Assembly (NCBI GenBank): GCA_036393975.1
Contig: DASWFZ010000216.1
Coordinates: 1 to 25,002 of the forward strand
Source: 13-1-40CM-64-14 sp036393975
Lineage (GTDB): Bacteria > Sysuimicrobiota > Sysuimicrobiia > Sysuimicrobiales > Kaftiobacteriaceae
Direction of reading: 5' to 3'
Length of the DNA: 25,002 nucleotides
A program made the translations under genes and the position numbers. Positions 14,977-22,859 of the stretch are shown piece by piece; within the stretch, counting starts at the first letter, position 1; every line of letters begins with the position of its first letter. The notes beneath the pieces are model-generated. The model ran no database searches, had not been told where the DNA came from, and saw only the letters and a program-made list of their open reading frames with translations.

Positions 14977-16443
14977 ATGCGAACGCCTGAGCAGTATCTG
15001 GCCAGCCTCCGCGACGGACGGCGCGTGATCTACCGCGGGGAGGTCGTACCCGACGTGACAACCCACCCTCATTTCGGCCGCAGCGCCCGGCATCTCACCG
15101 TGGACTTCCGCTTGGCGGAGGACCCCGCGTACCGCCCCCTGGCGATCGTCGATGATCCCGACAGCCGCTTGCCGGTCAGCCGGTACTTCCACATCCCGCG
15201 CACGCCTGAGGATCTGCGCGATCGCAGCCGTCTGATCACAGAGACCACTCGGGCGGCGTGGTCGTTTGTGCCGCTGATCAAGGAGATCGGCACGGACGCG
15301 TTGTTCGCCCTGCTGATCGTCACCGCGGAGATGGATCGGCAGATCAAGACGGCGTTCCTCTCGCGAGTCCAGGCCTTCTACCGGCGGTGCCGCGACGGCG
15401 ACCTCGCGATGGCCGTGGCCCAGACCGATGCCAAGGGGGACCGGAGCAAGCGGCCCAGCGAACAGCCTCATCCGGATCTCTACCTCCGAGTGGTGGAGCG
15501 CCGCCGAGACGGCATCGTCGTGCGGGGAGCGAAGGCCCACACCACGAACGCGATTTTTGGCAATGAAATTGTGGTGATCCCGACGCGAGCGATGACTGAG
15601 GCGGATGGGGATTATGCGGTCGCCTTTGCCGTGCCGGCTAATACCCCCGGCCTCACCATGGTCGGGAGCCCCCGAGGGTTCAGCGCCACCAGTGAGTTTG
15701 ACAACCCGTTGAGCAGCCGGTACTCGCTGACCGAGTCGCTGACCATCTTCGACAATGTCTTCGTCCCTGCCGAGCGTGTCTTTATGGATGGTCAATGGCA
15801 GTTTGCGGGGGCAGTGGCCAGGACGTTTGTCGAGTTTCACCGGTTCACAGCCGCATCGTACAAACCGCCGCTACTAGAGCTGCTGCTCGGGGCGGCAGCA
15901 CTCGCGGCCGACGCCAACGGGATCGCCGGCGCGGCGCATGTCAAGGACAAGCTCGCCCGGCTGGTCATGTATCTGCACACGGTGACCGGGCTGACATCTG
16001 CCGCCGCCGCGAGCCCCCGGCTGCGAGAGGGCATCGCGGTACCAGATGTCGTGCTCACGAACGTGGCGAAGTTCCAGTTCGCCCGCGGCTATCACGACGC
16101 GGTGCGCGACGTTCAGGACATCGCGGGCGGCCTTGTCGTAACCGGGCCCTCGGAGGAGGACTGGCGGGTCCCGAGTGTCCGGCACCTCATGGAGCCCTAC
16201 CTGCAGGGCCGCGCGGGATGGGACGGCGAGCAGCGTCTGCGTCTGATGAACTTGATACGGGACTTATGCGCATCCGACCTGGGCGGTTATCTGGAGGTCC
16301 TCGCGATTCACGCTGAGGGGTCATTGGAGACCCAGAAGTTGACGGTGCTGATGGACTATGACGTGGGTCAGGTCGCAGCGTACGCGGCAAAGGCCGCGGG
16401 CCTGCCCGCACCGGCGGGCAAGAGCGCCGTGGCCCGTGGCTGA
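14977..16443 (+). CDS. HpaB / 4-hydroxybutyryl-CoA dehydratase family flavoenzyme lacking the Fe-S ligands
   Basis: From the ATG at 14977, six bases after GAGGTG, the protein is 488 residues (GTG 14968 and ATG 14971 are in frame but sit on the ribosome site). It has the HpaB N-terminal domain (RTPEQYLASLRDG at 2-14) and the acyl-CoA-dehydrogenase-like core, with TDAKGDRSKRPSEQ (150-163), LRVVERRRDGIVVRGAKAH (170-188) and a C-terminal helical domain. The GDRSKRP and GAKAH stretches resemble 4-hydroxybutyryl-CoA dehydratase (AbfD) more than plain HpaB. AbfD holds a [4Fe-4S] cluster through Cys99, Cys103, His292 and Cys299. By my alignment from memory the equivalents here are Pro99, Glu103, His288 and Tyr295, so the cluster is absent. 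It may be an FADH2-dependent hydroxylase or a flavin-only acyl-CoA enzyme. It follows livF by about 40 bases and is tightly linked to an SDR. Confidence 0.86.
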   Translation: MRTPEQYLASLRDGRRVIYRGEVVPDVTTHPHFGRSARHLTVDFRLAEDPAYRPLAIVDDPDSRLPVSRYFHIPRTPEDLRDRSRLITETTRAAWSFVPLIKEIGTDALFALLIVTAEMDRQIKTAFLSRVQAFYRRCRDGDLAMAVAQTDAKGDRSKRPSEQPHPDLYLRVVERRRDGIVVRGAKAHTTNAIFGNEIVVIPTRAMTEADGDYAVAFAVPANTPGLTMVGSPRGFSATSEFDNPLSSRYSLTESLTIFDNVFVPAERVFMDGQWQFAGAVARTFVEFHRFTAASYKPPLLELLLGAAALAADANGIAGAAHVKDKLARLVMYLHTVTGLTSAAAASPRLREGIAVPDVVLTNVAKFQFARGYHDAVRDVQDIAGGLVVTGPSEEDWRVPSVRHLMEPYLQGRAGWDGEQRLRLMNLIRDLCASDLGGYLEVLAIHAEGSLETQKLTVLMDYDVGQVAAYAAKAAGLPAPAGKSAVARG

Positions 16444-16451
16444 GGGATTCG

Positions 16452-17234
16452 ATGCCTGAGACGCCGTCTGTTCAGGCACAGTTCGACCTCAAGGGCCGGG
16501 TGGCGATTGTCACCGGCGGGTCGCGAGGCCTGGGATTGGAGATCGCGAGGAGCCTGGGCGAGGTCGGAGCCAAAGTAGTGATCGCAGCCCGACGCGCGCA
16601 GTGGCTTCAGACGGCCGAACAGACGCTGCGCTCTGCGGGGATCGAGGTGCTGGCCAGACCCTGCAACGTTGTTGATCCCGCTGAGGTGGACGCGCTGACT
16701 CAGGCTGCGCTGGGGTGGGGAGGCCGCGTGGATATTCTCGTGACGAGTGCCGGCATCTCCTGGGGCGCACCCTCGCTGGAAATGCCGCCGGAGAAATTCC
16801 GAGAGGTTCTAGATGTAAACGTGACCGGTACCTTCCTGGTCGCCCAGGCGGCGGCGCGCGTGATGCGACCGGTCGGCTACGGAAAGATGGTTTTCTTGAC
16901 GTCGGCGATCGCCTTCCAGGGGCAGCCCGCTGAGGTGCTGGACGCGGTGGGGTATGCCGCCAGCAAGGGCGCTGTCGTGAGCCTGGTCCGCGATCTCGCG
17001 GTGAAGTGGGGACCGTGGGGCATTCGTGTGAATGCGCTCGCGCCTGGTTATTTCTCAACCCGAATGTCCCAGGCCATCATCGCGCGCTCCGAGGCCGAGA
17101 TCGTCAAGCGCACGCCGTTGGGCCGCGTCGGCCAGCCAGAAGACCTCAAGGGCGCAGCCCTGTTTCTGGCTGCGCCCGCCTCCGATTACATAACCGGGCA
17201 AGTGCTGGTGGTTGACGGGGGCATGACGGTCTAA
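16452..17234 (+). CDS. Short-chain dehydrogenase/reductase (3-oxoacyl-ACP reductase-like)
   Basis: The 260-residue protein has TGGSRGLG (21-28), TSAG where NNAG is usual (98-101), and catalytic Ser151, Tyr168 and Lys172 (YAASK). The C-terminal PLGRVGQPEDLKGAALFLAAPASDYITGQVLVVDGG block is typical of FabG/gluconate dehydrogenase-type SDRs. Arg residues after the second strand favour NADP(H), though this is weak. The ATG at 16452 is 8 bases after the flavoenzyme stop, with GAGGGAT upstream, so the two are likely co-translated. It would oxidise or reduce a hydroxy or keto group in the pathway of the neighbouring enzymes. Different from the SDR at 4450-5241, not a copy. Confidence 0.94.
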   Translation: MPETPSVQAQFDLKGRVAIVTGGSRGLGLEIARSLGEVGAKVVIAARRAQWLQTAEQTLRSAGIEVLARPCNVVDPAEVDALTQAALGWGGRVDILVTSAGISWGAPSLEMPPEKFREVLDVNVTGTFLVAQAAARVMRPVGYGKMVFLTSAIAFQGQPAEVLDAVGYAASKGAVVSLVRDLAVKWGPWGIRVNALAPGYFSTRMSQAIIARSEAEIVKRTPLGRVGQPEDLKGAALFLAAPASDYITGQVLVVDGGMTV

Positions 17235-17254
17235 GGCACCAGGAGGACCACCGG

Positions 17255-18577
17255 GTGACGAGGGACCAGTTTTGGGATCCTGAGGTGGAGAAACTGCCCC
17301 GGTCCCGCATCGAGGCCATCCAGGTCGAACGCCTGCGGTGGCAGCTGGAACGCTGCTTTACGGAGAGCCCGTTCTATCGCGAGCGGTTCGATCGGGCGGG
17401 GGTCCGGCCCTCTCACCTGCGTGGATTAACAGACCTCCAGCACTTCCCCATTGTGACCAAACAAGACCTTCGTGACGAACAGGCGACCCATCCCCCCTTC
17501 GGCCGCTACGTCCTGGCGTCCCGGTCGTCGTGGCGCGAGATCCATCCGTCTACCGGGACCACAGGTGTTCCGGTCAACACCCTCTGGTCGGCCAAAGATG
17601 TGGACGTGATCACGGACCACACGGCCCGGACTATGTGGAGTTTCGGCACGCGTCCAGAGGACACGGTGCAGAATGCGTTTGCCTACGGCCTGTGGGTGGC
17701 GGGTCTCGCGGTTCACTACGCCTGTGCCCGGCTGGGGTGTTTCGTCATTCCGATCGGCGCGGGGGCAACCTCTCGCCAGGTCGACTATTTCCTGACCCCC
17801 GGGTCCACAGTGCTGCTGGCCACGCCGTCTTTTGCCATCCACATCGCCGAGCACCTACGCGAACGCGGGATCAAACCTGAGGACATTCCGTTGCGCGTGG
17901 GCTGTTTCGGCGGGGAGCCCGGCGCAGAGGTACCGGCGACCCGCACTCGTATCGAGCGCGGCCTCGGGATCGACTGCTACGACTACTATGGGCTAGGCGA
18001 GATCGCCCCGACATTTGCGTCCGAGTGTACGGCGAAGGCCGGACTGCATCTGGCGGAGGATCACTACCTGGCCGAGGTTCTGGATCCTGACACGCGGGAG
18101 CCGCTGGGACCAGGCCGGACCGGGGTGCTGGTGCTCACGCACCTGACGCGGGAAGCCATGCCCATGATCCGGTACTGGACCAACGACTTTACACGGCTGG
18201 ACCGGGAACCGTGTCGATGCGGTCGCACGCATGGCCGTCTGGCCGGGGGGATCTCAGGCCGGGCCGACGACCTGATCATCTATAAGGGCGCGAAGTTTTA
18301 CCCCGTGCAGGTGGAAGGGGTCGTCCGGGCGTTTCCCGAACTCGCCGACGAGTTCCGAATCGAAATCAGCACCGATGAACGCAAGGGGACAGACCTCGTC
18401 ACGGTTGTCGCGGAAACGGCCTCCGGAGAGAGTGCGGGGGTGCAGGAGCGCCTCCGCAGGGCACTGGCCCAGAGTTTGGGTGTCACCCCCGAGCTGCGGT
18501 TGGTTAGCGTCGGCACCTTAGAGCGCACGGTCTTCAAAGCTCGGCGGGTGGTGGACCTGCGCCGGTCGGCTAGCTGA
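17255..18577 (+). CDS. Phenylacetate--CoA ligase family protein (PaaK-like adenylate-forming enzyme)
   Basis: The 440-residue protein has the adenylation P-loop STGTTGVPV (99-107; PaaK has SSGTTG), YDYYGLGE (242-249, the A5-type Tyr-Gly-x-x-Glu motif), the A8-like GRADDLIIYKGAKFYP (336-351) and a C-terminal domain of PaaK type. The Cys pair in REPCRCGRTHG (about 320-322) is a familiar PaaK feature. Such enzymes activate phenylacetate, benzoate or other aryl and aliphatic acids as CoA thioesters with ATP. GTG start at 17255 is preceded by a full AGGAGG at the right distance, and follows the SDR stop by 20 bases, so it closes the operon. The substrate is probably the acid taken up by the Liv transporter (inference); nothing in the sequence identifies it. 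Confidence 0.92.
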   Translation: MTRDQFWDPEVEKLPRSRIEAIQVERLRWQLERCFTESPFYRERFDRAGVRPSHLRGLTDLQHFPIVTKQDLRDEQATHPPFGRYVLASRSSWREIHPSTGTTGVPVNTLWSAKDVDVITDHTARTMWSFGTRPEDTVQNAFAYGLWVAGLAVHYACARLGCFVIPIGAGATSRQVDYFLTPGSTVLLATPSFAIHIAEHLRERGIKPEDIPLRVGCFGGEPGAEVPATRTRIERGLGIDCYDYYGLGEIAPTFASECTAKAGLHLAEDHYLAEVLDPDTREPLGPGRTGVLVLTHLTREAMPMIRYWTNDFTRLDREPCRCGRTHGRLAGGISGRADDLIIYKGAKFYPVQVEGVVRAFPELADEFRIEISTDERKGTDLVTVVAETASGESAGVQERLRRALAQSLGVTPELRLVSVGTLERTVFKARRVVDLRRSAS

Positions 18578-18666
18578 CCTGGCGCGCTCACAGCGTTCCA
18601 TGACGGTCTCAACAGATGTGCGCGGTCCTCACGTGCCTCGGTGATGTCCCCGTCCCGGGGCCTCTG

Positions 18667-19908
18667 ATGCCTCTAGACACATCTCTTCAGGCTAGCGCCC
18701 GTGGGGTTCGCCGCTTCCTGCTGGAGGCGGGAGACCTGGCCTCCGCACACCGCTATGAGGCGGAGGGGAAAGCAACACCAGATCAGGTCCGGCAGGAGAT
18801 CCGCCGCCTGGAGGCCGTGCAACTGGACCCCGTAGCGGCCGTCGAACGCAATCAACACCTGGTGCTCGCCGCACGCATCCCGGGGTACACTCCCGCCCTG
18901 CTCGAAGGCTTGCTCGTAGGAGGCCAGATCTTCGAGTACTGGGGGCATGCGGCCTGCGTATTCCCCATCGAAGACTACCCCATCTTCGAAGGCAAGCGCT
19001 GCGCCCTGCGCAAACGCCTGGCCCCGCAACTCGCCCCGCTGCGCTCGGTGGCCAAGGCAGTCCTGGCCCGATTGGAACGCGAAGGGCCGTTGCCGGCGCG
19101 CGCGTTCACAGGCGCGCCCCGCATTCGGGGGTGGTGGGACACCGCGGGTCCCAAGACAAAAGCCTCGTCCCATGCGCTCACTCTGCTCTTGGGGACCGGG
19201 CAGGTCATGGTCGCCCGCCGGGACGGCGTCGAGCGGTACTTTGATCTGCCACAGCGGGTGGTTCCGCCTGAGGTGCTCCGCAACGCTGCGGGTATTGCCC
19301 CCCAAGACGCGAACGACGCCCTCCTCGCAAAGTACATGCGCGCCCTCCGCGTCATTGATTTGAGCGATGGCACATTCGGCTGGCGGCGCATTCCGGCGAA
19401 GCAGCGTCGGGCGATCGTAGCGCGGCTCATCCGCGCGGGCATCGTGGTCCCGCTCCAGATCGACCGCACGCGCCGACCGTACTTCCTGCTCGCCGAGGAT
19501 GTCGACCGGCTGCGCCGTCAAGGCGACGTCGCGCGTGAAGAAGCCAACGATGATGGCCCGGTACGTTTCTTACCACCGCTCGATAACTTGCTGTGGCGGC
19601 GCGAGCGTCTTGCGGACGTGTTCGGCTTTACCTACAGGTGGGAGGTCTACGTTCCAGCCGCTAAACGCACGTACGGATATTACACCATGCCCATTCTGGC
19701 CGGCGATCGTCTGATCGGCCGGATGAATCCCCTCCTTGACCGCGACGCCGGTCGCTTGATCGTCAACCTACTCCATCTGGAACGCGGCGTGACGCCGACA
19801 CCCCGGCTGCGGGCGGCCCTGCGCGACGCGTTGGAGGGCTTTGCGCGTCTGCACGGAGCCTCAAAGCTCACGATCGGACGATCTAGACCCGCTCACCTGC
19901 TTCGCTGA
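18667..19908 (+). CDS. YcaQ/AlkZ-like winged-helix DNA glycosylase (interstrand crosslink repair family)
   Basis: From the ATG at 18667 the protein is 413 residues; an in-frame ATG at 18616 would add 17 but gives no better ribosome site. The HTH_42 (YcaQ/AlkZ) family pattern is seen: RRLEAVQLDPVAAVERNQHLVLAAR at about 47-70 holds the Gln-x-Asp motif (Gln52-Leu-Asp54) that is catalytic in E. coli YcaQ, followed by EYWGHAACVFP at about 98-108, PLDNLLWRRERLADVFGF and the C-terminal WEVYVPAAKRTYGYYTMPIL block. These proteins unhook nitrogen-mustard-type DNA crosslinks or excise alkylated bases. The gene follows the PaaK gene by about 90 bases; no shared role with it is evident. Confidence 0.85.
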   Translation: MPLDTSLQASARGVRRFLLEAGDLASAHRYEAEGKATPDQVRQEIRRLEAVQLDPVAAVERNQHLVLAARIPGYTPALLEGLLVGGQIFEYWGHAACVFPIEDYPIFEGKRCALRKRLAPQLAPLRSVAKAVLARLEREGPLPARAFTGAPRIRGWWDTAGPKTKASSHALTLLLGTGQVMVARRDGVERYFDLPQRVVPPEVLRNAAGIAPQDANDALLAKYMRALRVIDLSDGTFGWRRIPAKQRRAIVARLIRAGIVVPLQIDRTRRPYFLLAEDVDRLRRQGDVAREEANDDGPVRFLPPLDNLLWRRERLADVFGFTYRWEVYVPAAKRTYGYYTMPILAGDRLIGRMNPLLDRDAGRLIVNLLHLERGVTPTPRLRAALRDALEGFARLHGASKLTIGRSRPAHLLR

Positions 19909-19935
19909 CACGAGGCTCCCCCTCCGCCCCTCGTG
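19909..19935 (+). terminator. Weak stem-loop after the YcaQ-like gene
   Basis: CACGAGG (19909-19915) and CCTCGTG (19929-19935) form a 7-bp stem around a 13-base C-rich loop, immediately after the stop codon. There is no T-run, so it is at most a weak terminator or an RNA-stabilising hairpin. Confidence 0.3.
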
Positions 19936-20005
19936 CTGAGATCGCTTCCCCTCCGTTGCGCTGACTGAAGGCCAGGGACAGGCGGCGGCCGAAGGTTTTG
20001 TGGTC

Positions 20006-21202
20006 ATGACCTCGGTCCTCCTCGAGTGGCTCGGACTGCTGCTCCGCTGGGCCCACGTGATTGCCGGCATCATGTGGATCGGCGACTCGCTCCTCTTCAT
20101 GTGGATCGACAGCCACCTCGCACCGGATCCCCAAGGAAGAACGGACGTGGCGGGGGTGACCTGGCTCCTTCATGGCGGTGGTTACTACCATCTCGAAAAG
20201 CGCTTCCTTGTCCCGGGCCGCCTGCCGCCGCGGCTGCGCTGGTTCTGGCTGGAAGCGACCAGCACATGGGTGTCGGGGATCCTTCTCCTGGTGCTCATCT
20301 ATTACATGAGCGCGGATGCGCTCATGATCGACCGCGCAGTCAGCAGCTTGACGCCATCTCAGGCTATTGCTCTCGGGGTGAGCATGATCGTGGGTGGCTG
20401 GCTAGTCTACGACGGACTGTGGCAGTCGAATCTCCGGCACCGACCGGCTATCGGCAGCGCGGTCACACTGATCTTCCTGGGGGCGGTCGCCTACTTTGCC
20501 ACCCACCTGTTCAGCGCCCGTGCCGCCTTTCTGCACATCGGTGCGATGCTCGGCACGATCATGGCCGCCAATGTCTGGGTACGCATCTTGCCCCCGCAGT
20601 ACCGGATGCTCCAAGCCGCACGCCAGGGCCGCGAGGTCGACTACGCGCTGGGAATGGATGCCAAGATCCGATCAACACACAACACCTATTTCACCTTCCC
20701 CGTGATTCTTCTGATGCTGAGCCCGCACATCCCGATCATCTATGCAGCACAGCCCGCCTGGATCACCGTGGGTCTCGTTGGGGTGCTCGGGGCCGGCTCC
20801 CGCCATCTCATGCTGGTCGGGTGGCAACGCGCAAAAGCCACCACGGTCGCCGCTTCCGCCGCATTGCTGGCTCTTGTCTACCTCACGGCCCAACCCGTCC
20901 TCTCCTCTCGCGTCGGATCGTCTCCGGCGTCCGCCGCGGTGCCTGCCTTTACTGACGTCCGCGGCGTCATCGTCCAACGATGCGGGGTCTGCCATTCGGA
21001 GCAGCCGGTCCAGCCGGGTTTCATGGCCCCGCCGGCTAACGTGAGGATGGATACGCCGCAGCAGATCCGGTTACTAGCTCCCCGGATCCGGGCCCGGGCG
21101 ATCGAACAGCGGACGATGCCCCCCGGCAACGTGACCGGCATGCACGACGACGAGCGAGCGCTGCTGCGCCGCTGGCTTGACGCGGGGGCTCCGCTCAAAT
21201 AA
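20006..21202 (+). CDS. puuD: PuuD-like urate oxidase family membrane protein with C-terminal cytochrome c domain
   Basis: From ATG 20006 (GTG 20000 is also in frame) the protein is 398 residues. The N-terminal two thirds is a multi-span membrane domain of the urate-oxidase N-terminal family: LRWAHVIAGIMWIGDSLLFMWID (13-35), GGGYYHLEKR (57-66), WLEATSTWVSG (81-91), THLFSARAAFLHIGAMLGTIMAANVW (167-191) and MDAKIRSTHNTYFTFPV (217-233). A linker of about 30 residues leads to a class I cytochrome c domain with the haem motif CGVCH (326-330) and axial Met371 in RTMPPGN. PuuD oxidises urate to 5-hydroxyisourate, passing electrons to a c-type cytochrome. The usual purine degradation partners are absent from the window, so the function is assigned by family only. 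Confidence 0.88.
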   Translation: MTSVLLEWLGLLLRWAHVIAGIMWIGDSLLFMWIDSHLAPDPQGRTDVAGVTWLLHGGGYYHLEKRFLVPGRLPPRLRWFWLEATSTWVSGILLLVLIYYMSADALMIDRAVSSLTPSQAIALGVSMIVGGWLVYDGLWQSNLRHRPAIGSAVTLIFLGAVAYFATHLFSARAAFLHIGAMLGTIMAANVWVRILPPQYRMLQAARQGREVDYALGMDAKIRSTHNTYFTFPVILLMLSPHIPIIYAAQPAWITVGLVGVLGAGSRHLMLVGWQRAKATTVAASAALLALVYLTAQPVLSSRVGSSPASAAVPAFTDVRGVIVQRCGVCHSEQPVQPGFMAPPANVRMDTPQQIRLLAPRIRARAIEQRTMPPGNVTGMHDDERALLRRWLDAGAPLK

Positions 21203-21228
21203 AACGCCCGCACATGGAGGGAAGAGCG

Positions 21229-21714
21229 ATGGAATTAAAGGTCATCGACATCATCAAACCCGATGACGTCAATGTGGTCTTAGGGCAGAGCCACTTCATC
21301 AAAACAGTGGAAGACGTCCACGAAGCGCTCGTGAGCGCGGTTCCGGGGATCAAGTTCGGCTTCGCCTTCTGCGAGGCGTCCGGCAAGCGGCTCGTCCGCT
21401 GGACGGGTACTGACCCGGCCATGATCGCTCTCGCCCGAAGTCATGCGCTCACGATCGGGGCGGGGCATTGTTTTGCGCTGGCATTGGCTGCGGGCTACTT
21501 CCCGATCAACGTCTTGCCGGTGCTGCGCGCCGTCCCGGAGATTGTCGGCTTCTACTGCGCGACCGCGAATCCGCTGCAAGTGGTCGTCGCCGATACCGAG
21601 CGGGGCCGCGGAATCCTGGGGGTGATCGACGGCGGCACGCCGGTGGGAACTGAACAGGACGAAGACATCGCCTGGCGCAAAGGACTGCTCCGCAAGATCG
21701 GCTACAAACTTTAG
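21229..21714 (+). CDS. Adenosine-specific kinase family protein (PF04008 type)
   Basis: The 161-residue protein starts at the ATG at 21229, preceded by GGAGGG at a good distance (the ATG at 21214 lies before that site and is rejected). The whole chain matches the small family described in archaea and thermophilic bacteria: an LGQSHFIKTVEDVHEAL segment (18-34), PGIKFGFAFCEASGKRLVR (39-57), GAGHCFALALAAGYFPINVLP (77-97), VVVADTERGRGILGVIDG (117-134). Adenosine-specific kinase activity has been reported for an archaeal member; the role in bacteria is not established. It starts 26 bases after the PuuD-like gene and may be co-transcribed; both touch purine metabolism, but that pairing may be chance. 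It is convergent with the histidine kinase, eight bases apart. Confidence 0.88.
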   Translation: MELKVIDIIKPDDVNVVLGQSHFIKTVEDVHEALVSAVPGIKFGFAFCEASGKRLVRWTGTDPAMIALARSHALTIGAGHCFALALAAGYFPINVLPVLRAVPEIVGFYCATANPLQVVVADTERGRGILGVIDGGTPVGTEQDEDIAWRKGLLRKIGYKL

Positions 21715-21722
21715 CCCAGACT

Positions 21723-22859
21723 TTAGGAGGCGAGGGGCAGGCGGATCCGAATCGTGGTGCCCCGTCCGACCTCGCTTTGGGCGAGAATCTCCCCGCCATG
21801 GGCGAGAACGAGATTTCGCGCAATCGTGAGGCCCAACCCGCTACCGTGCGAGTCCTTGCTCTTATAAAAACGCTCGAAGATGTGCGGCAGATCCCCGGGC
21901 GCAATCCCGGTCCCGGTATCGTGGACGTCGACCGCTAATCTCCGCTTCCCCGCGGAGGCCTCCATGTAACACCGTACGCTGACTTCCCCGTCTGTGGGCG
22001 TGAAGCCCAGCGCGTTGACGATGACGTTCTCCAAGACCTGACGGATGCGCACAGGGTCTACGTGAACGGTCGGCAAGTCGGAAGGAATGTCTGCGACAAG
22101 CGTCAGGCCGGCGCTCGCAGCCTGTCCCTGGAAAGAGGCCACGGTCTCTGTCGCCAGCGCACCGAGATCGGTCTGTTCGCGCTGCAGTTTGAGGGCACCC
22201 GATTCTGCCAAAGCCAACGTGCGCAAGTCATCTACCAGGCGGACCAGCAAACGCGTCTCCTCCAAGATCACGGTGAGGTGAGCATCGTCACGGGGGTAAA
22301 CGCCGTCCAGTAATCCTTCGAGGTTCCCCTGAATCACCGCCAAGGGCGTGCGCAGATCGTGGGAGATCTCTGCCAGCAGACTCCGCCGTCGTTCATCCGT
22401 CGCCTGGAGCCGGTCCGTCATCGTGTTGAAGGCGTCGCTAAGGGCGCGCACCTCCGCAGGCCCGCGCGCGGCGACGCGCACCGAATAGTCCCCGTCCGCG
22501 ACGCGTTGGGCGGCATCCATCACATCGCCGATCGGCAGCACTGCGCGCCGGAACGTCCGTCCGGCGGCGATCCCCACAGCCAGGACGATGAGCCAGACAA
22601 TTGCGCCAACGCGGAAGAATTCCCCATGGGGAGGCCCACCGGTAAGGCGCGACGCGACCCAAAACGCGACTGTGAAAACGCCAACCATCACGACAATCAG
22701 AGATCCCAAAAACGCCCCGATGCGCCAGAGGAAGCGGCCGCGCATGCCGCCTCTCCCCCAGGCGGCGCGCCAATAGGGAGGCCCCGATGGGGGCCAGGGC
22801 TCGCCCTCCGGCCACCACGGCGGCCGATGGGACCCGTGCATGCGTCTCATCCACGTCAT
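21723..22859 (-). CDS. Two-component sensor histidine kinase with very short extracytoplasmic loop
   Basis: The 378-residue protein has a Pro/Trp/Gly-rich cytoplasmic N-terminus (residues 8-40), transmembrane helix 1 at about 47-69, only about a dozen residues outside (70-82), helix 2 at about 83-101, a HAMP domain (about 102-155), and the kinase core: phosphoacceptor His167 in EISHDLRTP, N box with Asn282, G1 DTGTGIAPGD, F box FERFYKS, G2 GSGLGLTIA (339-347). The family resembles BaeS-like OmpR-partner kinases. With such a small outside domain, sensing must involve the membrane helices or a partner protein, and a small membrane protein is encoded upstream in the operon. The ATG overlaps the regulator's TGA (ATGA), so the two are translationally coupled. 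Confidence 0.94.
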   Translation of the reverse strand: MTWMRRMHGSHRPPWWPEGEPWPPSGPPYWRAAWGRGGMRGRFLWRIGAFLGSLIVVMVGVFTVAFWVASRLTGGPPHGEFFRVGAIVWLIVLAVGIAAGRTFRRAVLPIGDVMDAAQRVADGDYSVRVAARGPAEVRALSDAFNTMTDRLQATDERRRSLLAEISHDLRTPLAVIQGNLEGLLDGVYPRDDAHLTVILEETRLLVRLVDDLRTLALAESGALKLQREQTDLGALATETVASFQGQAASAGLTLVADIPSDLPTVHVDPVRIRQVLENVIVNALGFTPTDGEVSVRCYMEASAGKRRLAVDVHDTGTGIAPGDLPHIFERFYKSKDSHGSGLGLTIARNLVLAHGGEILAQSEVGRGTTIRIRLPLAS

